A stretch of 64,000 nucleotides of DNA from Flavobacterium frigoris (GCF_900111075.1 NZ_FOFZ01000012.1:1-64000), one strand, 5' to 3'. Shown: positions 1 through 8,561, counted from the first letter of the stretch. Numbers and translations: made by a program. The notes: generated from the sequence alone by a model not told the origin.

Positions 1-276
1 GAAGAAAATGTTCAAGAGAGCCGAAGAGAATGGATGCTTTTGATGATGGAACGAGCAGGTAAAAAGAATAGCAATGTAAAGCATAGACAATTTTGGCAAC
101 AAGATAATCATCCAATAGAGATTTGGTCGCTAAAGGTTTTTGAGCAAAAACTTAACTATATTCATCAAAATCCTGTTGAATCAGGTTTTGTAACTGATAC
201 AATAGGTTGGAAATACAGCAGTGCTAGAAATTATGGAAATAATGACCAAACACTTTTAGAGATAGACGTGAATTGA
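1..276 (+). CDS. RAYT / REP-associated tyrosine (Y1) transposase, C-terminal fragment
   Basis: The reading frame is open at the left edge, so only the last 91 residues are present. The segment SRREWM, then QFW..DNHP.EI, KLNYIHQNPVE and YSSARNY is the characteristic C-terminal half of Bacteroidota RAYT-type Y1 transposases. The same landmarks occur in the second copy at 1317-1981, so the two are paralogues. The HxH catalytic part lies outside the window. A GTGGGC-headed hairpin starts 9 nt after the stop, as expected of a REP element next to its RAYT. RAYTs are single-strand endonucleases thought to mobilise or process REP sequences; whether this copy is intact cannot be judged. Confidence 0.85.
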   Translation, partial: EENVQESRREWMLLMMERAGKKNSNVKHRQFWQQDNHPIEIWSLKVFEQKLNYIHQNPVESGFVTDTIGWKYSSARNYGNNDQTLLEIDVN

Positions 277-283
277 TTTATAA

Positions 284-616
284 TGTGGGCACGAGCGGGA
301 CGCTCGCGCTAGCGGGGGTCAAGAAATTGTATCAAGAAAATACACACAGTTTTTTGATATACAAGAATCTACAGGAATAAAATATATTGATGAATTAACA
401 GATAAATATCCTCCTAATACCAAAATTGCCGATGTAGCATCTAATAAAGTTGGTGGAGGAAATGCAACTTTAAAAAATGATATTGGAAAGGGGATTGACG
501 GTAAAATGATTTTAGAAATTCCTGTGCAAACAAAACCCATACCTCAATCTATTTTAGATAGGGCTAACATGAAAGGAATCGATATTAGAGATATACAAGG
601 CAAAATTTATAATTAA
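284..616 (+). pseudogene. Orphan C-terminal fragment of a probable polymorphic toxin
   Basis: A frame with no ATG near its beginning runs from after the stop at 281-283 to a TAA at 614-616. The first codons read through the REP hairpin; from about 320 the sequence looks protein-like, about 98 residues, and ends in ...IDIRDIQGKIYN. The TAA overlaps the ATG of the next gene (TAATG). A C-terminal module without a start, immediately upstream of a small unknown gene, is the usual form of a displaced toxin tip with its immunity gene in Rhs/CdiA-type systems. I do not recognise the catalytic fold. It could also be the remnant of an ordinary gene. Confidence 0.5.
285..318 (+). repeat. REP-like hairpin, GTGGGC type 1
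   Basis: The element begins with GTGGGC and continues into a perfect CGAGCG-gga-CGCTCG stem, followed by GCGCTAGC and a G run. It lies between a RAYT stop codon and an orphan toxin fragment. A diverged copy with a compensated stem lies at 17173-17200. The short head plus hairpin is the architecture of REP sequences handled by RAYT proteins; assigning it to the RAYT at the left edge is inference from adjacency. Confidence 0.7.
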
Positions 617-1185
617 TGAAAAAGGTAAAATTCACAAATTGGTGGGATTCTAGAAAAGTAGAGCAACCAATTGAAAGCGTATTAGCAAAAATGGATGGTT
701 TTAATAAGACACGTTACGGAAAGAAAAAAGTCATCGATGAAAATTTGTTAAATGAAGCTGCGAAACATGCACATGAAAATGGGTTAGTTTATTATTCTAT
801 AGTTTTTGAAAATGAAAAGCCATATTGTTTTTTAGAAGTGAATAAAGGCTTTTACAGAGTGTGTTTTTTAGATGAGTTACTTCGTAAGTATATGTCTTAT
901 GATTTTACAGATAATTTTAAGGAAGTGAAAGCTGATAAATTATTTTTAAGTTCGATTACTTTTTGGGAATTTGAAGGCAGTACTGATAAAATGGTAAAAA
1001 TCACAGACCATATTTTCAAGCCTGACGGCTCATTTCATATGATAGAACGAGATTTGATTGCTAATGAGCAAATAGATAGCGAGGCAAAAAACAAAATTGA
1101 TGTGAGTTCTAATTGGGAAAATTACCCCGAGTTTGGCAAATATGATTCTCTGATACGAAAGGAAAGGGAAATAACTAAAGTATAA
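616..1185 (+). CDS. Hypothetical protein, candidate immunity protein
   Basis: This encodes 189 residues, hydrophilic, with no signal peptide or membrane segment, rich in aromatic and acidic residues (for example the ITFWEFEGS stretch about residue 115 and SSNWENYPEFGKYDS near the C terminus). The ATG overlaps the stop of the upstream toxin-like fragment, implying coupled translation. Size, acidity and position fit immunity proteins of polymorphic toxin systems, but I do not recognise the family. The neighbourhood of RAYTs and REPs suggests an accessory or rearranged site. The ORF itself looks intact. Confidence 0.6.
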   Translation: MKKVKFTNWWDSRKVEQPIESVLAKMDGFNKTRYGKKKVIDENLLNEAAKHAHENGLVYYSIVFENEKPYCFLEVNKGFYRVCFLDELLRKYMSYDFTDNFKEVKADKLFLSSITFWEFEGSTDKMVKITDHIFKPDGSFHMIERDLIANEQIDSEAKNKIDVSSNWENYPEFGKYDSLIRKEREITKV

Positions 1186-1228
1186 GTAAAAAGTACCCGC
1201 TCCGCAAAGAGTTAATTAATAGTCTGCT

Positions 1229-1260
1229 CGCTGCGCAAATGTCTTCGACTTTGCGCCCAC
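1229..1260 (-). repeat. REP-like element, GTGGGC type 2, left copy
   Basis: On the minus strand this reads GTGGGCGCAAAGTCG...TTTGCGCAGCG. It folds as GCGCAAA-GTC / GAC-(a)-TTTGCGC, a 10-bp stem with one bulge and a three-base loop. It matches 2004-2035 at 30 of 32 positions in inverted orientation. The pair brackets the RAYT gene at 1317-1981. Confidence 0.75.
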
Positions 1261-1604
1261 AGTTATCAGTCACAACGCTAATCAATAATTAGTTTATAGT
1301 ATAAAAAAATAAAAAAATGACCAAAGAAGGCTATGTAATATGCGATCAAAGCAAGGCACATTTTATAACTGCAACAGTTGTAGATTGGGTTGATGTTTTT
1401 TCTAGAAAGATATATCGGGACAGCATTATTGATTGCCTTAATTTTTGTGTCAAAAATAAGGGTATGCTTGTATATGGTTATGTAATTATGAGTAATCATA
1501 TTCATTTGGTACTACAATCTAGTACTGGTGAGTTGTCAGATTTATTGCGTGATTTTAAAAAATTTACGGCAAAAAGTATTTTAGAAAAAATACAAACTGA
1601 GCCT

Positions 1605-1635
1605 GACCCGAGCCTGAAAGTGCGAATTGGCGAAG
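1605..1635 (+). repeat. 31-nt palindrome-partner insertion 1 inside RAYT
   Basis: The inserted segment has the core CCCGAGCCTGAAAGTGCGAA followed by a CGAAG end. It shifts the RAYT frame by +1. It matches the reverse complement of 1714-1744 over about 29 nt with two differences. Boundaries are fixed by what must be removed to restore the frame and could slide one or two bases. Confidence 0.75.
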
Positions 1636-1713
1636 CAGAGCAGACGTGAATGGATGTTGGAACGATTTAAGTTGGCAACCGAAAGTCATTCTAGGAACAA
1701 AAATTACCAATTT

Positions 1714-1744
1714 TACTTCGTCAGTTCGCACTTTCAGGCTCGGG
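1714..1744 (-). repeat. 31-nt palindrome-partner insertion 2 inside RAYT
   Basis: This is the inverted partner of 1605-1635, with the core TTCGCACTTTCAGGCTCGGG. It splits the codons for QF and WQ of the conserved RAYT QFWQ motif. Removing 31 nt restores Phe-Trp and the reading frame. Confidence 0.75.
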
Positions 1745-2003
1745 TGGCAATATGGTAATCATGCAGAAGAAATTTATACATCTAAGTTTATGTGGTCAAA
1801 GTTAGATTATATTCACATGAATCCTGTACGTGCAGGCATTGTCGAAAAAGCTTCCGATTATATTTACTCGAGTGCCAGCAATTATGTACATGATAGTGGT
1901 TTAGTGACTATTGAAAAAATGGATAATCCAATAGTCGACGTTTTGAAGTCTTGGTCATTTACAAAATACAGTAGTTATTAAGATGGTATAAAGGAAAATT
2001 GAG

Positions 2004-2035
2004 GTGGGCGCAAAGTCGGAGATATTTGCGCAGCG
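2004..2035 (+). repeat. REP-like element, GTGGGC type 2, right copy
   Basis: The inverted partner of 1229-1260, starting 22 nt after the RAYT stop. Two differences from the left copy occur; one lies in the inner stem (GAC to GAT), where a G-T wobble keeps the pairing with GTC. The shared GTGGGC head is also found in the type 1 elements at 285 and 17173. Confidence 0.75.
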
Positions 2036-2200
2036 GTGTTTCGTTTGGCGTAACAAGTTGTTGATAAAGTTAAATGATTAAAACTAGATTTTTACTAAAA
2101 AATATAATCAATTAGTTTGGAATATTTATTTACTCATATTCTACATGGAACTACCTTTATAGTATAACTTTAGATAACATTTTAATTAATAGTAATTAAA

Positions 2201-2238
2201 AAAAAACCTTGTAAATCAAAGAGTTACAAGGTTTTTTT
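2201..2238 (-). terminator. Intrinsic terminator after tmRNA
   Basis: Stem CCTTGTAA / TTACAAGG with A and T runs on both sides, directly beyond the tmRNA 3' end. The symmetry means it could act on both strands. Confidence 0.8.
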
Positions 2239-2239
2239 G

Positions 2240-2632
2240 TGGAGTCGGGGAGAATCGAACTCCCGTCCAAACAAGCAACTAAAAGGCTTTCTACACGTTT
2301 ATTTCCTGATTGAATTTTCGACCTTGTGTTTGACCAGAAACAGTCGCACAAGACTTATCTTCTTTATTTCGAAGTCCACCCGAAGCTTATGGAAATCTAG
2401 GTTTAAATTTACGATTCACCTTTATCGACCGCTATAAACCAAAGCTTTCGAGGTAAATCCTGCTTTCCTATCTAATAGGACGAGGCTAATCTTACTATAA
2501 TTCAGATTATGCAGCAAGAGCGTAGTTTCCTTCGCCGTGTATGTGTTTTGGAACCTTTTATTAACGAGAATTGTCCCAGTTCTCCACGTGCTTACTTTTC
2601 AATTCGACTTGCTGTCAAAACCAGTCGACCCC
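2240..2632 (-). ncRNA. ssrA: tmRNA (ssrA)
   Basis: Read on the minus strand the gene begins GGGGTCGACTGGTTTTGACAG, the standard tmRNA 5' end, and closes with a tRNA-like T arm (GGGAGTTCGATTCTCCC) and CGACTCC pairing with the 5' GGGGTCG. The 393-nt length is normal. The tag reading frame at 2507-2536 encodes GEGNYALAA followed by TAA, ending in the ALAA proteolysis signal, so the tag is alanine plus this peptide. The 3' CCA is not encoded: the discriminator A at 2240 is followed by CA then A residues, so CCA must be added by nucleotidyltransferase. tmRNA with SmpB rescues ribosomes stalled on broken mRNAs. Confidence 0.97.
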
Positions 2633-2666
2633 TTTTTATTCTAACTCATAAAATAATTTGAGTTTG

Positions 2667-2674
2667 CAAATGTA
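2667..2674 (-). promoter_or_regulatory. Likely -7 element of the tmRNA promoter
   Basis: Minus-strand TACATTTG matches the Bacteroidota -7 consensus TAnnTTTG. It lies 34 nt before the mature tmRNA 5' end, leaving a short precursor leader. No clear TTG was seen at -33. Confidence 0.5.
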
Positions 2675-2726
2675 TTCAATTTAACTGAAATTTGCCATGT
2701 GCATTCACATTATTAATCATCAAATA

Positions 2727-3923
2727 TCATTCCTCTTTTTCGTTGTCTTCTAGATGAAACGGATAGTCCCCAAACAAAGCGGCTAATTTTCGTACTTTAT
2801 AGATTCTCTTGTCGTACTTATTCGATAAAGCAATAATTGTCACCTTTTCTTCCGGTAATGTAACATAAGATGCAGTGTTACCATGCCACCAGCCATTATG
2901 AAAATAGAAGTTTTTTCCTGTTGGCCAATTAATCATTCGTATTCCCAAGCCATAGTTTTTTGTACCTCTGTGCTCATTACTGTAGCCTACATAGGCTTCC
3001 TGTAATAGTTTTTGATCTAAATAAGCAGCAGAATTTCTACCATTATCAAATTTTAATAAATCTCGAGGTGTCGAATAGATATTCTTATCTCCATAGATTG
3101 CATCCAAATAATCTAAATTCACCTTAGCGAAATTCCTTTTGTAAGATGGTACTGCGGTTAACTTGTCTTTCTCATAATCAAAGACATAAGTATTTGTCAT
3201 TCCTAATGGTTTGAAAACGATTTCCTTCATCGCATCTTTATATTCTAATCCAGTCACTTTTTCAATAATCAATGCCAACATGGCATAATTTGTATTGCAA
3301 TAACTAAACCTAGAATTAGTTCTAAATTCTAGATCAATATCCTTTGTAGCCATAATCGTCAGTATGTCTTGATTACTTAAGATTTTATGCCTATCCCAAA
3401 TTCCTTTTTTTTCTGTGAAATAGGCATAATTACGCATTCCGCTTCTATGAGTTAGTAAAGTTCTTATGGTAACATCAGGATAAGGAAACTCTTTTAAAAT
3501 GGTAGTTACCTTTTGTTCTAAATATAATTTTTTCACACTTACTAATTTCAATATGGCAGTTGCTGTGATTACTTTACTTACTGATGCAATATGAAGGGGC
3601 GTTGTACTTGTCATTGCTGACTTCTCTTTATAGTTAGCCAAACCTTCATATTTTTCATAGATAATCTGACCGTTTTTTGCCACAAGAAAACCTCCATTGG
3701 CACTTTTATTTGGCCAGTTTTTATTGTAAAAATAAATTATGGAATTCTTTTTTGATTCGATATATGCGGGCGTCAGTTTTGGACCTTGTTGTATTACAAT
3801 CGGTGTTGCAATCGGTGTCTTTAGGTCAGTATCTATTTCGAGTATCTTCTTTTGTTTACAAGAACTCAAAACCAATAATAGCAGGAGTATTTGTAGTATA
3901 TTTGCCTTTTTTATAAAAATCAT
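2727..3923 (-). CDS. Serine hydrolase, beta-lactamase/class C PBP-like lipoprotein
   Basis: The 398-residue product starts with a hydrophobic signal ending in the lipobox LSSC (Cys22), so it should be an outer-face or periplasmic lipoprotein. The Beta-lactamase (class C) domain covers about residues 60-385. It shows the SxxK nucleophile motif SVSK (Ser114, Lys117), YCN as the YxN motif (Tyr208-Asn210), and a late FHNGWWHGN segment in place of KTG/HxG. Such proteins hydrolyse D-amino-acid peptides, esters or beta-lactams; the substrate here is unknown. It is monocistronic, convergent with nothing, with an AT-rich 248-bp gap before the divergent gene at 4172. Confidence 0.85.
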   Translation of the reverse strand: MIFIKKANILQILLLLLVLSSCKQKKILEIDTDLKTPIATPIVIQQGPKLTPAYIESKKNSIIYFYNKNWPNKSANGGFLVAKNGQIIYEKYEGLANYKEKSAMTSTTPLHIASVSKVITATAILKLVSVKKLYLEQKVTTILKEFPYPDVTIRTLLTHRSGMRNYAYFTEKKGIWDRHKILSNQDILTIMATKDIDLEFRTNSRFSYCNTNYAMLALIIEKVTGLEYKDAMKEIVFKPLGMTNTYVFDYEKDKLTAVPSYKRNFAKVNLDYLDAIYGDKNIYSTPRDLLKFDNGRNSAAYLDQKLLQEAYVGYSNEHRGTKNYGLGIRMINWPTGKNFYFHNGWWHGNTASYVTLPEEKVTIIALSNKYDKRIYKVRKLAALFGDYPFHLEDNEKEE

Positions 3924-4108
3924 TTTTTTGTGGTACTAGAATAGCAAATATATAGAATCAATCGCGTTTGTTAATTTTTTTATCCAAACCTTAACAGTAT
4001 TTTATTAAAGTTTTTGAGTTGTTTTTTCTATTATTTTGTGTCTCAGCTTTTAATGGTTTTACGAAATATTTTTTTTTATAAAATAAAAGTAAATTTACTT
4101 TAAATTGT

Positions 4109-4116
4109 TATATTTG
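4109..4116 (+). promoter_or_regulatory. Likely -7 element, promoter of the saccharopine-type dehydrogenase
   Basis: TATATTTG fits TAnnTTTG exactly and lies 55 nt before the ATG at 4172, leaving a leader of about 50 nt. Confidence 0.5.
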
Positions 4117-4171
4117 TAACAAATACGGCTCGGAAAGTTATATTAAATCTAAATAAAATCGGCGCAAAAAT

Positions 4172-5374
4172 ATGAAATTCGGAATTTTAAAAGAAAGAAA
4201 GAGTCCACCAGATAGAAGAGTTGTTTTTTCACCTGAGGCAGTAGTACAATTAAAAGAACTTTATCCAGATGCATCAGTGAAAGTAGAATCTTCTGATATT
4301 AGAATTTTTTCTGATGAACAATATAAAGAATTAGGAATAGAAGTTGCAGATGATATTAGTGATTGTGATGTTCTATTTGGTGTTAAGGAAGTTCCGATTG
4401 AATCTTTAATCGCTGATAAGTCTTATTTCTTTTTTTCACATACGATAAAAAAGCAGCCGTACAACCGAGAATTGCTGCGGGCTATTCTTGAAAAAAACAT
4501 TGATTTATATGATCATGAAACGATAGTCAACGAAAATAATCGCAGGTTAATTGGTTTTGGAAGATATGCTGGGATTGTTGGAGCCTATAATACGATTCGT
4601 GGCTTCGGGCTGAAGTTTGGATTGTTTAAATTAGCCAAAGCAGAAACATTATCCGGAAAAGAGGAATTAATCAATAATTTGAAAAGACTTGTTTTGCCTC
4701 CGTTAAAATTCGTAATTACTGGAACAGGAAAAGTGGGTGGTGGAATCAAGGAAATTCTGGATGCCATGAAAATCAAGGAAGTTTCTATTGGAAACTACTT
4801 AACTAAAAAGTATGCGCAGCCTGTCTATACACAGATTGATGTATTGGATTATAATAAAAGGATTGACGGAAAAGTTTTAGATTGCAAGGATTTCTATCAA
4901 AATCCAAAGGAATACGTTAGTGATTTTGAGCGATTCACAAAAGTTTCTGATATTGTTATTACTGGACATTTTCATGGAAATGATGCGCCTGAGATTCTTA
5001 ATAGAGAAATGCTGCAATCAAGAGATTGCACTATAAAAATAGTTGGTGATGTTTCTTGCGACATTGATGGTCCTGTTGCCTGTACGCTAAGATCATCCAC
5101 AATTGCTGATCCGTTCTATGGTTATTTACCATCTGAACATAAAGAAGTAGATGTGTTTCATCCGGCTGCGATTGTTGTAATGGCTGTAGATAATTTACCA
5201 TGTGAACTGCCAAAAGATGCCAGTGAAGGTTTTGGAACAATGTTTATGGATTATGTAATTCCTGCATTTTTTAACGATGATAAAGACGGGGTTTTGGCTA
5301 AAGCCAAAATGACTGAAAAAGGAAAATTGACCCCAAGATTTATGTATTTGCAAGAATATGTAGATGGAAAGTAA
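4172..5374 (+). CDS. NAD(P)-dependent saccharopine/alanine dehydrogenase-family oxidoreductase
   Basis: The 400-residue product belongs to the AlaDH/PNT fold family. The N-terminal half has MKFGILKERK...RRVVFSPE, VKEVP (Lys72) and SHTIKKQ (His90). These two residues correspond to the catalytic Lys and His of yeast-type saccharopine dehydrogenase (lysine-forming). A Rossmann motif GTGKVGGG sits at 184-191. In this family the enzyme makes or breaks saccharopine using NAD. Bacteroidota homologues are often annotated only as NAD(P)-dependent oxidoreductase, so the substrate is not proven. No lysine pathway gene adjoins it. A strong terminator follows at 5460-5500. Confidence 0.75.
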   Translation: MKFGILKERKSPPDRRVVFSPEAVVQLKELYPDASVKVESSDIRIFSDEQYKELGIEVADDISDCDVLFGVKEVPIESLIADKSYFFFSHTIKKQPYNRELLRAILEKNIDLYDHETIVNENNRRLIGFGRYAGIVGAYNTIRGFGLKFGLFKLAKAETLSGKEELINNLKRLVLPPLKFVITGTGKVGGGIKEILDAMKIKEVSIGNYLTKKYAQPVYTQIDVLDYNKRIDGKVLDCKDFYQNPKEYVSDFERFTKVSDIVITGHFHGNDAPEILNREMLQSRDCTIKIVGDVSCDIDGPVACTLRSSTIADPFYGYLPSEHKEVDVFHPAAIVVMAVDNLPCELPKDASEGFGTMFMDYVIPAFFNDDKDGVLAKAKMTEKGKLTPRFMYLQEYVDGK

Positions 5375-5456
5375 TTTGTAAACTCTTACTAAAACAAGAA
5401 TAGAATATGTACTAATTCTGTAAATAATGAATTACCAAATTTTAGTTAGCAACAGA

Positions 5457-5500
5457 CAAAAAGAAACAGCTGTAAAATCAATTTTATAGCTGTTTCTTTT
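5457..5500 (+). terminator. Intrinsic terminator
   Basis: Perfect stem AAAGAAACAGCT / AGCTGTTTCTTT with a 16-nt loop and T run, after the dehydrogenase gene. Confidence 0.85.
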
Positions 5501-5856
5501 ATATGAGTGGTGTTTTTAGCTTCTTTATGTCAAGTTATTTTTGGTTCATGTTTTAAGTCAAAAAAACTCACATTTTTATATTTAGTTATTTTTTGAGATA
5601 CTGTAATATTTGCAACCATTTTTGAGATATTGTATCAATTTTTTTAATAAAAAGCCTATTTTTTTGTTTTTTTTCATCTTATTCCTTATGATTTTAAAGC
5701 TAAAATTAGATTTTTATTTAAAATTTAATATTGAATAATTTTTAAAAATCAAAATATTAATCTAATTTGCCGTCTCTAATACTTAATTAAATGTTAAAAT
5801 GAGGTATTGCTATTAATTTATCTAATAAAAACTAACCATAAACCCCAAACAAACTG
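5501..5856. other. AT-rich intergenic region without a gene
   Basis: About 355 bp of very AT-rich sequence between the terminator and the TPR gene. No convincing ORF, RNA or repeat was seen. It must hold the TPR gene promoter, but no exact TAnnTTTG stands out close to the start. Confidence 0.6.
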
Positions 5857-6918
5857 ATGAGAACGAACTTTATATTACTACTATTCCTATTTATTTCATT
5901 TGCGGGATCAGCTCAAAAAAATCAAATTAAGGAAGCTCAAAGTGAATTTAAAAACGGTAATTCAAATGGAGCTTTAGCTATTTTAGAGAAAAGTGAATAT
6001 TTAATTATCAATGCAGATTATGATGATAAATCTGAGTTTTATAATTTAAAGGCGGAAGTTTTTAGAAGTTTTGCAGATAAAAAGATTGAAACTGCAGCAA
6101 ACTTGACAGCTGCTGTGCGAGCTTACAATGAATTAATTAGAGAGGAAAGTCTTTCTGGTAAATATAAATATATTGTCAAAGCAAAAGAAGCTATTAAGCA
6201 AATCAAAGACGACTTACAGAATAGTGCTTCAAAAGATATCAAAGCAGATAAATATGCAGATGGAGCAAAGAAAATGTATAGTCTGTATCAGATAGATAAA
6301 AACGATACGATAAACCTTTATCTTTCAACGTCATACTTTATGATGGTAAAAGATTATGATTCGGCATTGAAGAATTATAAGGAATTACAAACTCTAAATT
6401 ACACGGGTAAAGGAATGGAATATTATGCTGTTAATAAAAAAACAAATGTGGAAGAGTTTTTTTTATCAGCTATGGATAGAGATGCTAGAGTTAAAGCAGG
6501 TGGGTATGAAAGACCAAGAAATGCTAGAGCTACATCAAAAAAGACCGAAATATTCCGTAATATGGCCATTATTTGCAGTGAAAAAGGTGACTTAAATGCA
6601 GCTGAAAATCTTTATAAACAGATGATTGTGTTTAATCCTAAATTTACAGAACCTTATGTGGATTTAGCTTATCTAAATCTTAATAAAAAGAAGGCGTTAA
6701 GTGATCAAATGAGTGTTTTAGGAACATCTCAAAGTGATATGCAGACCTATGATAAATTAAAGACAAAAATGGATGATGTTGTAAAAGAAGCTATTTCATA
6801 TTTAGAAAAAGCAAATGCTATTGAACCTAAGAATGAAAATGTTTCAGATTTGCTACTTAAATTGTATAGATCAATGGATTTAACAGCAGAATATACTGCT
6901 TTGAAAGCAAGAATTTAA
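5857..6918 (+). CDS. Secreted tetratricopeptide-repeat protein
   Basis: The 353-residue product begins with a signal peptide (about residues 1-19, ending AGSAQ). The rest is helical with TPR-like repeats, for example around residues 20-60, 160-190 and 225-265 (alternating small and aromatic residues such as ...AAENLYKQMIVFNPKFTEPYVDLAYLNL). It should be periplasmic or outer-membrane associated and act as a protein-interaction scaffold. No enzymatic motif is visible. It stands alone and shares a bidirectional terminator with fumC. Confidence 0.75.
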   Translation: MRTNFILLLFLFISFAGSAQKNQIKEAQSEFKNGNSNGALAILEKSEYLIINADYDDKSEFYNLKAEVFRSFADKKIETAANLTAAVRAYNELIREESLSGKYKYIVKAKEAIKQIKDDLQNSASKDIKADKYADGAKKMYSLYQIDKNDTINLYLSTSYFMMVKDYDSALKNYKELQTLNYTGKGMEYYAVNKKTNVEEFFLSAMDRDARVKAGGYERPRNARATSKKTEIFRNMAIICSEKGDLNAAENLYKQMIVFNPKFTEPYVDLAYLNLNKKKALSDQMSVLGTSQSDMQTYDKLKTKMDDVVKEAISYLEKANAIEPKNENVSDLLLKLYRSMDLTAEYTALKARI

Positions 6919-6940
6919 TTTCTATTTAAGATAGATAATA

Positions 6941-6986
6941 TAAAGATAAAGCCCTGCAATGTGAATTGCAAGGCTTTATCTTTTTA
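6941..6986. terminator. Bidirectional terminator between TPR gene and fumC
   Basis: Stem AAAGATAAAGCC...GGCTTTATCTTT with an inner TGCAAT/ATTGCA extension, flanked by A and T runs on either strand. Confidence 0.85.
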
Positions 6987-6998
6987 AAGTAAATGGGG

Positions 6999-8396
6999 CT
7001 ATTTCAAGCTCCCAACCATATCTTCTGGTTTTACCCAAGCATCAAAATCTTCTGGAGTCACATATCCTAAACGAACGGCTTCCTCTTTTAACGTTGTTCC
7101 GTTTTTGTGAGCAGTTTGAGCAATTTCTGCCGATTTGTAATATCCAATTTTAGTGTTTAAAGCAGTAACCAACATCAATGAGTTGTCAACCAGTTCTTTA
7201 ATACGTTTGTAGTTTGGTTCAATACCTTGAGCACAATGTTCGTCAAAAGACATACAAGCATCACCGATTAAACGTGCCGATTGTAAAAAGTTTGCTGCCA
7301 TTACTGGTTTGAAAACATTCAATTCATAGTGTCCTTGCATTCCTCCAACAGTAATTGCCACATCGTTACCTATTACTTGAGCACAAACCATAGTCAAAGC
7401 TTCGCACTGTGTTGGATTTACTTTTCCTGGCATGATAGAGGAACCTGGTTCATTTTCTGGAATGATTAACTCACCAATTCCTGAACGTGGTCCTGAGGCC
7501 AACATACGGATGTCATTTGCAATTTTATTTAATGAAACAGCCAATTGTTTTAACGCGCCATGCGATTCTACAATTGCATCATGAGCGGCAAGTGCTTCAA
7601 ATTTATTTTCGGCAGTTACAAAAGGATGGCCTGTAAATTCAGCAATGTATTTTGCCACAGTTACATCATAACCAGCCGGAGTATTTAATCCTGTACCTAC
7701 TGCCGTTCCTCCTAGCGCTACTTCTGATAAGTGAGCTAAGGTATTTTTTACCGCTTTTAAACCATAGTTCAATTGTGCAACATAACCAGAAAGTTCTTGA
7801 CCCACGGTAAGTGGCGTAGCATCCATAAGGTGTGTACGACCTATTTTTACAACGTTTTTGAATTCGGTTGCTTTCGCGTGTAATGTGTCTCTTAATTTTT
7901 CAACACCTGGAATCGTAACTTCTACAACTGCTTTGTAAGCGGCAATGTGCATTCCTGTTGGGAAAGTATCGTTTGAAGATTGTGATTTGTTGACGTCATC
8001 ATTAGCTTTAATGAATTGTTCGCCTTCGCCAATTTCAAATCCTTTATGAACTTGTGCGCGGTTTGCGACCACTTCGTTTACGTTCATGTTGCTTTGTGTA
8101 CCAGAACCCGTTTGCCAGATTACTAATGGAAACTGATCGTCTAATTTTCCAGCTAGAATTTCGTCGCAAACAGTAGCAATAGCATCTCGTTTTTCAATAG
8201 GCAAAACACCTAAGTCGCAGTTAGCATAAGCAGCTGCTTTTTTTAGATATGCAAAACCTTCTATGATTTCTTTTGGCATAGAAGCCGATGGACCTATTTT
8301 AAAGTTGTTTCTAGAACGTTCTGTTTGCGCTCCCCAGTATTTATCAGCTGGAACCTGCACTTCACCCATGGTGTCTTTTTCTATTCTGAATTTCAT
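6999..8396 (-). CDS. fumC: Class II fumarate hydratase
   Basis: The 465-residue product has the complete class II fumarase layout: [28 protein letters not shown] at the N terminus, [12 protein letters not shown] (catalytic His about residue 187), and the signature loop [11 protein letters not shown] (about 316-326) with its catalytic serine. It interconverts fumarate and L-malate in the TCA cycle, in the cytoplasm. Length is standard and no key residue is missing. Transcription probably begins upstream near 8562-8569, so the structured repeat at 8461-8540 would lie in the 5' leader. Confidence 0.97.
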   Translation of the reverse strand: MKFRIEKDTMGEVQVPADKYWGAQTERSRNNFKIGPSASMPKEIIEGFAYLKKAAAYANCDLGVLPIEKRDAIATVCDEILAGKLDDQFPLVIWQTGSGTQSNMNVNEVVANRAQVHKGFEIGEGEQFIKANDDVNKSQSSNDTFPTGMHIAAYKAVVEVTIPGVEKLRDTLHAKATEFKNVVKIGRTHLMDATPLTVGQELSGYVAQLNYGLKAVKNTLAHLSEVALGGTAVGTGLNTPAGYDVTVAKYIAEFTGHPFVTAENKFEALAAHDAIVESHGALKQLAVSLNKIANDIRMLASGPRSGIGELIIPENEPGSSIMPGKVNPTQCEALTMVCAQVIGNDVAITVGGMQGHYELNVFKPVMAANFLQSARLIGDACMSFDEHCAQGIEPNYKRIKELVDNSLMLVTALNTKIGYYKSAEIAQTAHKNGTTLKEEAVRLGYVTPEDFDAWVKPEDMVGSLK

Positions 8397-8460
8397 TTTG
8401 TTGTTGATTTGTATGTGTTGTTAGTTTAATTATTAATTTGTTGAACTGTACCTGATGTTC

Positions 8461-8550
8461 TAGCCCTGATAGCAGTGAAAATCCTTATATGTCATTGTTT
8501 GGCATATAAGATTGTAATCTCGTTTTTAGGACGAGACGGGATTATCTCCT
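8461..8550 (-). repeat. Structured interspersed repeat, copy A
   Basis: The plus strand reads TAGCCCTGATAG at one arm and ACGGGA at the other. Between them is a stem CTTATATG (8484-8491) / CATATAAG (8503-8510) and an extra hairpin CTCGT (8519-8523) / ACGAG (8531-8535). The arms match copies at 18761 and 54066, while the hairpin sequence differs. On the minus strand it falls in the likely 5' leader of fumC. Confidence 0.7.
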
Positions 8551-8561
8551 TAAATTGAGGT

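Larger units (their letters stand above)
1317..1981 (+). pseudogene. RAYT / Y1 transposase interrupted by two 31-nt insertions
   Basis: The first 96 codons carry the Y1 HUH signature HIHLVLQ (His61, His63), then FKKFT. The C-terminal half carries QFWQYGNH, KLDYIHMNPVRAG and YSSASNY, as in the RAYT at the left edge. The frame changes twice, at 1605-1635 and at 1714-1744, where two copies of the same roughly 29-nt sequence sit in opposite orientation. Deleting exactly 31 nt at each site reconnects ...TEP-QSRREWMLERF... and ...NYQF-WQYGNH... in one frame of about 200 codons, normal for the family. As it stands translation ends at 1649, so the gene is probably inactive. It is bracketed by inverted 32-bp REPs. 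Confidence 0.85.

Noticed and set aside
319..540. 73-codon minus-strand ORF
   Set aside because: It is the antisense shadow of the orphan toxin fragment, whose plus-strand frame has protein-like composition and overlaps the next start.
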